Origin: an uncultured Methanolobus sp.
Lineage (GTDB): Archaea > Halobacteriota > Methanosarcinia > Methanosarcinales > Methanosarcinaceae
Direction of reading: 5' to 3'
NCBI RefSeq assembly: GCF_963665675.1
Contig: NZ_OY762426.1
Span: 2,170,001-2,234,000 of the forward strand
DNA length: 64,000 bases
This document shows positions 37,261 to 45,937 of the stretch, piece by piece. Positions within the stretch are counted from its first letter, which is position 1, and every line of letters begins with the position of its first letter. Both the position numbers and the translations under genes were made by a program. The notes under the pieces were generated by a model that worked only from the letters and a program-made list of their open reading frames with translations, did no database searches and had not been told where the DNA came from.

Positions 37261-37613
37261 TGATGCCACCCGTGGAATAATTCCAATGTATTAGATGATT
37301 ATTGTATATGTAGTATTATCTAATAAAGCTTGCACAATTGAAATGAAGCAGGTTCATCCATATCAAAATCAAACCTGTGACAGCATTAAATCTTGAGAGA
37401 TCATATGGAATGGTACTCTCAACCTAATTTTATTTTTTAAACATTTTGACCTTCATCTAAAACAGCTTAAATAACCGATCCCTCATATTCTTAACTAGCC
37501 ACTATCAAAAGAGGTTAAATAATGGTAAGGAATAATTCTAGAGTGTTTTGACTTGAGCACCAACCTTATTATATGTAAGTATCTAACAGTTTTCATATAC
37601 TGAACTCACCTTC
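37261..37613 (+). promoter_or_regulatory. Upstream region with promoter-like repeat shared with 39081
   Basis: 37455-37525 (ATCTAAAACAGCTTAAATAA onward) matches 39081-39150 at roughly three quarters of positions. Both contain a TTAAATA TATA-like core and lie 63-90 bases before a membrane protein gene in the same orientation. The rest of this stretch holds no gene. Confidence 0.5.
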
Positions 37614-37934
37614 GTGTGGAGGAGGGAGCAGGCCACGAAAATAACTAATTCACCTGAGCTTCAGGCAAGTATATGCATAGGTTTTTTGTTTTCAATTTCT
37701 GTGCTCTCGCTTGGATTCTACTATAATTCTTTAATAAATCTGGCAGGATTACCAAAATCTCCTAATCCTTATCCAGTGTTAGCTCTCATTTCATTTGTGG
37801 TCGTGACGTTGATTGTATATGCTGTTTCATATTGTTATTGCTGGATGCAGAATGAGAAAATCACATTAAGTAGTGCTGGAATCTTCAAACTAAAACATAT
37901 GTGTCAGAACTGTTTTAAGAAAAGACTTCCTTAG
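37614..37934 (+). CDS. Small two-helix membrane protein
   Basis: 106 residues by the GTG 37614 start. Membrane helices SICIGFLFSISVLSLGFYYN and PYPVLALISFVVVTLIVYAV, and a Cys-rich basic tail (CYCWMQNEK, KHMCQNCFKKR). The GGAGGAGGGAG at 37617-37627 would suit a start slightly further on, at ACG 37634, so the exact N-terminus is doubtful. Family unknown. Confidence 0.45.
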   Translation: MWRREQATKITNSPELQASICIGFLFSISVLSLGFYYNSLINLAGLPKSPNPYPVLALISFVVVTLIVYAVSYCYCWMQNEKITLSSAGIFKLKHMCQNCFKKRLP

Positions 37935-38061
37935 AATATCCATAATTAAGCACGATGTCGTTGTTTCTTCCTCTTTTTCTCACAAGATACTGAGCAAGCT
38001 CTCTAGTTTTTGACAATAGAGCACAACTCCACATAACAAATTGCTTCATGTAGGATATTTT

Positions 38062-38250
38062 CATGTGTCTTCGGTTAAGGAGTTTTATTTACTTATTGCT
38101 AATGTTTTTGGACAATAACAACTACCTTAACTTACAGAATTTAACTGTTAAGTAATCTCATACTACTGGTTTTATCACTGGTATGTTTTTGATGAAGTTA
38201 TGAAACTACATGCTATTTATCACGATTCTTCTCTTAACCGATGACGCATG
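38062..38250 (+). mobile_element. MITE family 1, copy 3 (189 bp, intact duplication)
   Basis: Same 189 bases as copy 1. AGGATATTTT flanks it on both sides (38052-38061, 38251-38260), a perfect 10-base target duplication, equal in length to that of the ISH8-like element at 40715. This identifies the true ends of the family. Confidence 0.93.
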
Positions 38251-38284
38251 AGGATATTTTTTGTTCTCTGTCCTGATAAAGTTC

Positions 38285-38917
38285 TTATTTTTCATTTCTC
38301 CATCCGGATTTGAACAGATAGTTCCGCCAGCCATCTCTCTTTAGTTTCTCATCAAGATAGCCTTCACGGACATATTCCAAGCCTGCTTTTTCAGCCTCTT
38401 CACGCAGGTAATTTCGCGTATATAAGTAGAAAGTCCGATTCAATTTTTTCCCTTCCACTTCTAGTATACTGAATTTTTCATTGATGCCTTCTCCCTCAAC
38501 AATAACAATAGCAACATAGCCACCATCAACCAGTACTTTTTGTATATTACTCAAAACATCTCCTAATTCCTCAGGATTTATATGGACCAATGATGCACAG
38601 GCAAAAACGCCTTCAAATTTTCCATATATATCATCTAAAAAACGAAAATCATTTACTTCAAATTTACATTGAGGGCAACGTTGACGTGCAATGTCAATAC
38701 ATTTTTCACTGAAATCAATACCTATAACTTTTGCTCCTGCCTGGTTCAATCTCATGCTCTCATGTTCCGGTCCGCAACCGAGGTCAAGAACTTGTGGATT
38801 TGTCGGTAATAATGAGATAAAATCATTTATTGTCGGTTTCAGTATCTCTTCACTATATCATTCATCGGCAGTTCTTTCTGCCATCAAATCATAGAACATT
38901 TTGATTTCGTTATCCAT
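38285..38917 (-). pseudogene. Class I SAM-dependent methyltransferase with an in-frame TGA
   Basis: From ATG 38917 the frame reads MDNEIKMFYDLMAERTADE, a TGA at 38859-38861 (probably once TGG, Trp), then YSEEILKPTINDFISLLP and motif I VLDLGCGPE, followed by VIGIDFSEKCIDIARQRCP and the post-motif strand FACASLVHINPEELGDVL. About 210 residues. Only the nonsense codon breaks it, so inactivation is recent; the part from 38755 could in theory be made from an internal start but would lack motif I. Confidence 0.8.
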
Positions 38918-39080
38918 CTTGATTATTCCTGATGCTCAACAATTGGGAGAATAATCAATCAACAATTTCTCCACATCTCCAAGTGTTCTCTATTATGAGC
39001 ATTCATAGTAAATGGCCTATCACTCTTAGCATTCTTCTTCATATAATATATGCGTCCCTTGAGATTTTTTCTCCACTTTT

Positions 39081-39150
39081 ATCTAAAACAGTTTAAATAG
39101 CCGGACTCTCATATCCTTAAATAGCTACTATCCAGACGGATAAAGAATGG
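39081..39150 (+). promoter_or_regulatory. Promoter-like repeat, second copy
   Basis: ATCTAAAACAGTTTAAATAG onward, matching 37455-37525. It lies 63 bases before the membrane protein gene at 39214 and holds a TTTAAATA core. Suggests shared regulation or duplication of a leader with its gene. Confidence 0.5.
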
Positions 39151-39213
39151 GGGATATGGGATGTTGCTACTAAAGTAGATGAAATAGTAGCAGCAAGTAA
39201 TGGGTGGAGTGAG

Positions 39214-39954
39214 ATGATTCACATACTTAACTTGATTACTCTCATACTTAACTTGATTGATATTTGTTGGTGTTGGAGTGAGGCTGATGCAGGATCCAGA
39301 TTATTAGGGTTGGTTGGTTTTGGTGGCCTGATAATCACTTTATTTGTAGGACTTGTTACGATTCAGTATAACCGACACCAGGATAACAAAAGAATAAAGA
39401 CAGAAACAACTATTGATTTTATCAAAGAGTTTTACTCCATTGATTTCATTTCTCATAGAAAGGCAGTTTCCTTCCTGAAGAATAAAGTAAAAGTCTCTAC
39501 TCATCAGCAGCAGTTCATTAATTCCATTGCATGTGGTTTTGTATATCCAATGCCGGAAGGTGTAAAATATTACGAGGGAAAGGTGATAGATGGTCTCACA
39601 GAACATCAGCACATTAAACTATATCTGGCTTTTCTTCAAAGGCTCGCGATATCTATTGAGAATAAACAGGTAGATATTGCTTCAATAAAAAAAGCGATGG
39701 CAGATGCTCTTATATGGCATGCTGAACTGGTGCTAAAAGTATGTACTGAGATTCAAGTACAGGCACAAGCAAATTACGATTCACATATAACTGGGGCTCA
39801 AGATAGACTTATGCTACTAACATGCCCGGCACAACTTGTAATAGATCTGCATTACGAACTCGGTTTAGGTAGAGATGCCTTAAAAGAAGAAATAAAATGC
39901 TATGATAAATGGCCTAGACATTCATCAGACAAAACAGCATCGTGGGAATGTTAG
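39214..39954 (+). CDS. Membrane-anchored hypothetical protein (DUF4760-like?)
   Basis: 246 residues with GTGGAGTGAG before ATG 39214. Two adjacent membrane helices (IHILNLITLILNLIDICW and LLGLVGFGGLIITLFVGLVT) followed by QYNRHQDNKRIKTETTIDF and a helical domain of about 180 residues. The order helix pair, charged linker and 'TIDFIKEFYS' helix resembles DUF4760-type proteins, which are not characterised. Similarity is weak and the function unknown. Confidence 0.55.
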   Translation: MIHILNLITLILNLIDICWCWSEADAGSRLLGLVGFGGLIITLFVGLVTIQYNRHQDNKRIKTETTIDFIKEFYSIDFISHRKAVSFLKNKVKVSTHQQQFINSIACGFVYPMPEGVKYYEGKVIDGLTEHQHIKLYLAFLQRLAISIENKQVDIASIKKAMADALIWHAELVLKVCTEIQVQAQANYDSHITGAQDRLMLLTCPAQLVIDLHYELGLGRDALKEEIKCYDKWPRHSSDKTASWEC

Positions 39955-40417
39955 TTTTTGTGATTATTGTATTATGATGTACATTATCTTTAAAGTTCAT
40001 ACATCATATGCAAAATGCCTTATTTATATGTCAGAAGCCTTAACTTCAGCTGAAGCCGGGTTCACCTATTCAAATATGTTCACTGTCTAGAACCATACAA
40101 GCACGAATCATATGCAACTTAATTTCCGGCTTCATTCTTATTCATTTTATTTTGAAAATTAATTTATGATATCATGCTACATGTACCTCTTTTCTATATT
40201 TTTATCTTGTCTTTACGAGCATTGAATACGATGCAATTAACACTACTAGGGAAGCGTAGATTGCAATCAATACTAACAAACTTTTAACCAGCTGAGAATC
40301 TGCACGGAATCTCATAGGGGTATTTTACATTGGTAACATTATAAAAGTATTATCTCAAATGAAAAATTATTATTAATGTTTTGAGTCGCAAAGAATAAAG
40401 ACTTTAATTTCTTTAGA
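39955..40417. other. Non-coding A/T-rich stretch
   Basis: No supportable gene. A 62-codon frame at 39902-40090 overlaps the previous gene and has no features. Confidence 0.5.
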
Positions 40418-40601
40418 GAGACTGTCGAAAAAATCCCCGTACAAGACAATTTCTGACATGTGAGCAGAGTTAAATAGTCTGGAACTATAATAAAATCAGC
40501 ATCAATAGTCGTCTTAAAGAAAATTAGAATTAATGTGTACTTAACAATTGTTGCTATAATTAATCCTGATATTCATACAAACCGACTTTTCCGACAGTCT
40601 C
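40418..40601. mobile_element. MITE family 2 (184 bp, 5-bp duplication)
   Basis: Inverted ends GAGACTGTCGAAAAAATC and the complement of GAGACTGTCGGAAAAGTC, flanked by TTAGA on both sides (40413-40417, 40602-40606). No coding capacity. Only one copy in the window; parent element not identified. Confidence 0.8.
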
Positions 40602-41011
40602 TTAGAACCCAACTTTGACAGTCAAAATGCAAACAAAACTAAGAACATATGAGATTATTCCTAATGAGAATATATGCTTTCCCATCGGAACTATTCTGGC
40701 TGTAAATTGGCTTTCATGTGTCATCGGTTAAGCCCACCATCCCTCTCTAAATCGTTGTCTATTGACATGCGGATCTAATGCCTGACTTGAATATACCTCC
40801 ATTATCATTTCAAGTGACATTTCTATTCCACAATATTTCAATATCAATCTAAGCTGATTGTTAGCATTCTCTGAGAATATCGTGCTCCATCGAAGTTGTG
40901 TATACCTTAACTTCATCTCTTTTTCATTGTTGCTTCTCACAATCGTATATATCCTTCTACTAACAAGAAGTGTCAGCATTGCTATCCATATGTATGCTTC
41001 AACAATATTTT

Positions 41012-41347
41012 GGCATTGTTAATTAAATATAGATAACTCGTTATTCCTGTATTTCATTAAAAGAATGATTGAATACTTTAGCATTTCAATGCTCTTGGTA
41101 TAGCACTTTGACTTCCTTCTTAACCTTGCCAGAAAATGCCTGAATATACTGTTGTACCCTTCAACAGTATAAGTTTCTGCTTTTGATTTCTTTTCGACAG
41201 TATAATTATATCCACACCCGGAGCACCTGTAACGCTGACGTCCACCAACTATGCCATTCTTTGTGGAATCGGAACTTTTACATCTTGGGCAATTCATAAA
41301 CAAATATATTCATCCATACTATATAGCTATGCTTTATGACCAATGCC
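41012..41347 (-). mobile_element. IS1-derived short element (336 bp, 8-bp duplication)
   Basis: Ends GGCATTG and CAATGCC, flanked by AATATTTT on both sides (41004-41011, 41348-41355), the 8-base duplication expected of IS1. It keeps the two ends of an IS1 transposase gene fused by internal deletion (frame 41019-41303), so it is a non-autonomous derivative. Confidence 0.85.
41019..41303 (-). pseudogene. IS1-like transposase, internally deleted
   Basis: 94 residues: the first 40 are the InsA-type zinc finger (MNCPRCKSSDSTKNGIVGGR, RYRCSGCGYNYTV), the last 50 are the C-terminal end of InsB (YTVEGYNSIFRHFLARLRRK, then CYTKSIEMLKYSIILLM). The catalytic middle is gone. The frame is still open across the deletion, so a small zinc-finger protein could be made. 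Confidence 0.8.
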
Positions 41348-41363
41348 AATATTTTTATTAGTT

Positions 41364-42642
41364 CAGTACTTCGCTAATTTCCCCTCCCATTTCCCCTTAT
41401 CGCAATCATTCTACCTCAAACACCGTACAACCAACTGAATCTTCATCTTTCTTCTAAGCCATTCTCCAACAAACAGGATAAATCTATCAAATCTGAATTT
41501 GTCCTCATCAATTATCTGAGGACCCTGTTTTACAATCGTAAAATGCTTTTTCTGAATGAAGAGCCATGTATTTCTAATCAGGAACGATACCAGTGCAAAG
41601 AAATATCTTAAAGTTACGTCTCTTGTGGATGTTTTTGGTTTGACTATATTTCTCATCCTGTAAGATGATTCAATAGCAAATCTTCTTCTGTATACACTAC
41701 TGATCTTCCTGGGTTTCCATTTAAGCCCATAGACTACAAATCCAAGATTTTCACACCCTGTTTTGTTCCTTTTACCCTTCAGGTACTTGACATCGATAAC
41801 GATATCCAGACTAACCTCTTCCTTCTGAGGATTTTTCATTACATATTTAGCAGATCTTGCACTTCTGCCTATAAGTAGTAGCTTGATCTTGTTTCCTCTT
41901 TTTACTACTGGAGTAATATGAGGAATCTTTTCGTCTTGTAAAAATCTAAAAACATCAACAGAATAAAACCCTCGATCCAAACAAAGAACCTTGATCTTTA
42001 GATCTAGATCATTTAACGTATCAATAAAACAGTTGAGGTAATAGACTGTTGTTTTGCTTCTTTCTACTGGAAGAACAGATATAGTAAATCTCTCGTTCTT
42101 GTTTATTATGGATAACGAAGCGTATGAATAAAATGAGTTTGTTGACTTCTTGGCCTGACTACGTATCACATAGTTTTCATTGGATGAATCAGTTCCTCCA
42201 TAGTAAGGGTCATTTGTGAAATCGATAGCAAACTCATATTCCTTATCCGTTTTCAGAGTATTAATAGGACCTTGAAGCAGGATTTTATTATTTATTCGAA
42301 CAAGCTCTTCAAGATTCAGTTTCCTGAGATGATATCTTGTAGATGTTTCACAAGGGATATCTTGATAGTGTTTTGACATAGAGTGGATTGAACTATTCTC
42401 TATGGACATACATATTGAAGCATAAAATAGGTCTTTACAGGTAAGAGAACCATTGATTTTGATATCAATATTATCTGTAAGCGGTTTTAAGACAGAGTCA
42501 ATGCATTTTTTCGGTCTTAATTCAACTTTAGAATGAGGGCTTGAATTGAATGATAGTAATGACATATGGCGGCGTTCACGCCGCATATAAAGCTATCGAA
42601 TGCATTTTGATGACTTAAGTGGTTAAAATTAGCGAAGTACTG
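41364..42642 (-). mobile_element. ISH3-family element, copy B (1279 bp, 5-bp duplication)
   Basis: Ends CAGTACTTCGCTAATTTCCC and its match ending at 42642; TAGTT directly repeated at 41359-41363 and 42643-42647. Diverged from copies A and C (many substitutions in the transposase) but of the same length. Inserted in the IS4-type transposase gene. Confidence 0.93.
41411..42586 (-). CDS. ISH3-family transposase, copy B
   Basis: 391 residues, full length: FAIDFTNDPYYGG, VLCLDRGFYSVDVF and RRRFAIESSYRMRN supply the D-D-E residues. Divergence from copies A/C (for example KTTVYYLNCFIDTLNDLDLK against ETKINYLAYFVDLIGNLDLK) shows an independent arrival. The start-region hairpin is kept although its loop differs. 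Confidence 0.93.
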   Translation of the reverse strand: MRRERRHMSLLSFNSSPHSKVELRPKKCIDSVLKPLTDNIDIKINGSLTCKDLFYASICMSIENSSIHSMSKHYQDIPCETSTRYHLRKLNLEELVRINNKILLQGPINTLKTDKEYEFAIDFTNDPYYGGTDSSNENYVIRSQAKKSTNSFYSYASLSIINKNERFTISVLPVERSKTTVYYLNCFIDTLNDLDLKIKVLCLDRGFYSVDVFRFLQDEKIPHITPVVKRGNKIKLLLIGRSARSAKYVMKNPQKEEVSLDIVIDVKYLKGKRNKTGCENLGFVVYGLKWKPRKISSVYRRRFAIESSYRMRNIVKPKTSTRDVTLRYFFALVSFLIRNTWLFIQKKHFTIVKQGPQIIDEDKFRFDRFILFVGEWLRRKMKIQLVVRCLR

Positions 42643-43935
42643 TAGTTGTATTCACAACATCCATTGCATACCTGCTTTTGAGTTCCTTGAATACTAATTC
42701 AATGTCCCATCTTGCTCCATAGAGTTTCGCAATGTCTTCTGCGTCCAGTACATCCGATGGGATATTTGTAATATATGTATGATACTTTTCTGTCTCCTTA
42801 TTCATTATCGCTATCATTCGGAACATTTCACTGTCGTTCTTCTGCTTGCCATTATAGTCTCGACGTTTAAAAGAAATTTCTACATCTGCATCAAGAACCT
42901 GTCTTTTCAGATGAGGTAACACTTCACTTATGCATTTTCCTTTGACATCGATACTTCGACCTCTATGAGTGCTGTTAACATTAACGATAAGAGGATCTGC
43001 ATTATTCTTCAACCGGGACACAAAATATCCGCCGTTATCCTGAATCCTTGCGAATAACTGGTGCTTATAGAATCCAAGATCAATAAGGAGGATTCTATTC
43101 TTGATCCATGGTCCCATACGCAATGTCTTCAACTCATTAGTGCTTTCGGCATAAAGAGCTACATTTTTTGGTTCATTGGCTATTGCACTTACCAGTAATC
43201 CTACTTTTACACCTGCAGCAACCGTTCTTATCCTTGCAGCAGGCCATTTTTCAGATAATGAACTATGTAGTCGAACAATGCTGCTATCCTGGATCAGTAC
43301 ATCTTCGAATTGGGAGAGTTTCTCCGAAAGATGTTTGTTCTGTTCTTGAGTAAGTTGTTCTATCCCGTGCATAACACAAGCTCGCAGAAATGCAACCAAC
43401 TCAGGAGTGAAACGTTCATACCAGCTACCATCGCTTATTTTCTTAGTAGCTGCTTTTTCATAACTGCGTTTAAGACTAGCTAAAGTGTGCTGGAGCTGAA
43501 CACCAAACCCCAAGGTTAGAACCCAAAACATTATCATAGGATCGATTTTTCGTTCCCGTTTTACAAGACCTGTTTCGTGTGCAGTTTGGCGTAGCCAATC
43601 AGGAGAGAAAATACTGCAAAGGTTTTTCTCGATGATTTGTGGATCGTTTGTCATTATTGTCCCCTCAGACAATAAAATATTGGCAGTCGAGTATATATAG
43701 ATCTAGTTTGCGATAGGAATCCAGTCAGAATCGTTGATGTTAGAAAAACAGCATCATTTGACTTGTTTTTTTCTTAACCGATGACACATGAATTGGCTTT
43801 ACGATACCCTTGATTTATCCGCTGTTTTTGGTAAACACAAAAAGAATGGTATGGCAGCGTAACTAATTTGCTGTAAAATATGATAGTTCTGTACCTCTTT
43901 AGAATGTTTGAAGCTAACTAAGAAGGTACAGAACC

Positions 43936-45135
43936 ATGAACCTATATAACCTATTAGAAGATTATTTTGTCGATAGCGAAGATGCTGTAAGGACTCTTAT
44001 AACCTGGTTCTTGAACCAGGTTATGGAAATTGAAGCCTTAGAGCAATCTGGTGCAGGAAAATATGAACGAAGTGATAAACGAAAATCTCAACGTAATGGT
44101 TATAGAAATCGATCCTTTACAACCAGACATGGCACACTGGAATTACTAAAACCTCAGTTACGTGATGTTCCTTTTACGACCCAGGTCTTTGAAAGATATT
44201 CCAGAACAGAAAAAGCCTTAGAGAATGCGATTGTTGAATCATATCTTCAGGGAGTATCGACACGAAAAGTAAAACATATAATATCTCAACTTGGAGTTGA
44301 GAACATTTCTGCATCAAAGGTATCCAGGATATCCCAGGAACTGGATGAAAAGGTGATGGAATTCCTGGGCAAGCCAATTGAACAAGAGATCAAGTATCTG
44401 TTCGTTGATGCTACCTATTTCAAGATAAGGGATAGTATCCAGTACAAGAACAAAGCATTGTTTGTTGTTGCTGGTGTGAGGAAAGATGGACACAGGGAAA
44501 TTCTGGGAGCAAGAATCGCAGATGGAGAAGACGCAATGTTCTGGGAAGATCTCTTCAGTGACCTTAAGAATAGAGGACTCAGAGGAGTTGAACTGATTAT
44601 ATCAGATGGACACAAGGGCATCCAAAAAGCAGTAACATCTTCTTTCCCGGGATCCAGCTGGCAGATGTGTCAGGTTCATTTGATCAGAGCTGTACTAAGA
44701 ACTATACCCAGAAAACATCAGAAAGAAGTGGCAGAGATGATAAAGGAGTCTATAGAGGACCCATCACAGATGCAAGAAATAGTTGAATTCCTTGAAGAAA
44801 GAAGGTTTTACAAAGCCATTGAAACACTGGAAAGATTCCACTTTGACACTCATAATTATCAGGCATTCCCAAAAGAGCATTGGAGGAAGATAAGGAATAC
44901 GAATATCTTAGAAAGGATTAACAAGGAACTAAAAAGAAGAAGTAAGGTCATTGGGGCATTCCCTAATGACGAGTCGCTGTTGAGACTTGCAGTCTCAATA
45001 TTGATAGACATCAATGAAGAATGGATAACAGGAAACAGTGCGACAAGAAGCCATACCTTGAATTGCGGAAACGCTATCCCTTCCATTTGGGATGATCCTA
45101 CTATGACATGCGTTGATGGTAACGTCAGGGTGTGA
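43936..45135 (+). CDS. IS256-family (mutator-type) transposase
   Basis: 399 residues. Catalytic residues in LFVDATYFKIRD, LIISDGHKGIQKAV and the family signature NILERINKELKRRSKVIGAF. A pair FPGSSWQMCQVHLIRAVL marks the conserved C-H region. As read, the last codon and stop (V, TGA at 45133-45135) belong to the intron start GTGTGA; after splicing the frame ends NVR-TGA, only one residue shorter. So the protein is intact with or without splicing. Confidence 0.94.
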   Translation: MNLYNLLEDYFVDSEDAVRTLITWFLNQVMEIEALEQSGAGKYERSDKRKSQRNGYRNRSFTTRHGTLELLKPQLRDVPFTTQVFERYSRTEKALENAIVESYLQGVSTRKVKHIISQLGVENISASKVSRISQELDEKVMEFLGKPIEQEIKYLFVDATYFKIRDSIQYKNKALFVVAGVRKDGHREILGARIADGEDAMFWEDLFSDLKNRGLRGVELIISDGHKGIQKAVTSSFPGSSWQMCQVHLIRAVLRTIPRKHQKEVAEMIKESIEDPSQMQEIVEFLEERRFYKAIETLERFHFDTHNYQAFPKEHWRKIRNTNILERINKELKRRSKVIGAFPNDESLLRLAVSILIDINEEWITGNSATRSHTLNCGNAIPSIWDDPTMTCVDGNVRV

Positions 45136-45937
45136 AGCTCATAGGACAATATGGAGAAATTTGGAAGTCTAACTCAAACAATCTGTTAGGATAAGAATAC
45201 TATGAGGAAACGAAAGTTGAAGCATCATAAGAGTCGTCAGTGATGACAAGTGAAATTAGACTGATACACTTGAACCAAAAGGTACGGAATCAGACTATAA
45301 TAGCTTGTTTCATATTATAGGAAATGGACAAATGGTTCCCGGCTTACAGATGACCTCTAACGTATTCACAATTATTCATGATATGGAACTTGGTAAGTCC
45401 CACGTGCTCCCGGTAACGGGTAGGAATTTCGCGAGAAACAACAATGGTACAGGGGATATAGGAAACGGTAAAAAGCAAATGGCATCTTGTAATGAGATGC
45501 ATAGAGGTTCAAAATTTGCCTTGATCCGAAAGGATGCTGACTTACCGTAGGTATTCTATTGCATGAATGGAGGCAAACTTATGAATGTAAGTTATTCAAC
45601 GATACCCTCGGGTGAGAGGCTTACAGACGTCAAATACCCACTCAAGTGGGAAGACATCGACTGGAAAACAGTCAATGAGAAGGTTAATAAGCTGCAAACC
45701 AGAATTGCAAAAGCGGTTAGACAAAGAAAGTGGCATTCAGTTAAACGACTACAATATTTACTCACAAACTCCTTCCATGCCAGGTTACTGGCAGTGAAGA
45801 AAGTGACTCAGAATAAGGGTAAAAGGACAGCAGGAATTGATGGAAAAACGTGGACAACACCTTTATCCAAAATGAAAGCTGCTCTGAGCCTATCCGGGAA
45901 GAGTTACAAAGCAAAACCAATGAGAAGAATCTACATT

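Larger units (their letters stand above)
40728..43672 (-). pseudogene. IS4/ISH8-type transposase, split by two insertions
   Basis: The N-terminal part (42643-43672, about 340 residues) holds LIQDSSIVRLHSSL, ILLIDLGFYKHQ and YGARWDIELVFKELKS, the D-D-E residues with the Y-R-E-K signature of IS4. The C-terminal part is 40728-41003. Removing the ISH3 with one TAGTT and the IS1 derivative with one AATATTTT gives VVNTTNKNIVEAYIWIAMLT, a continuous frame. So this was an intact transposase before the insertions. The stop TAA lies in the terminal repeat. Confidence 0.88.
40715..43790 (-). mobile_element. IS4/ISH8-type element containing two further insertions
   Basis: Inverted ends CATGTGTCATCGGTTAAG (40715) and its match ending at 43790, with AATTGGCTTT directly repeated on both sides (40705-40714, 43791-43800). 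The 10-base duplication is typical of the ISH8 group of IS4. Inside, 41012-41347 (IS1-derived) and 41364-42642 (ISH3) interrupt the transposase gene. The ends match MITE family 1. Confidence 0.92.
40627..43852 (+). pseudogene. IS1634-like transposase, N-terminal remnant split by an IS4-type element
   Basis: The first 29 codons (MQTKLRTYEIIPNENICF, PIGTILAVNWL) run to 40714, and 43801-43852 continues in frame as YDTLDLSAVFGKHKKNGM, once the IS4-type element and one copy of its 10-base duplication are removed. This is the N-terminal region of IS1634-family transposases. It is cut at 43853 by the IS256 left end, and no continuation exists beyond the IS256 right end. Confidence 0.65.

Noticed and set aside
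45305..45550. 81-codon frame in the 5' part of intron B
   Set aside because: It lies in the structured ribozyme domains; the matching part of intron A has no such frame.
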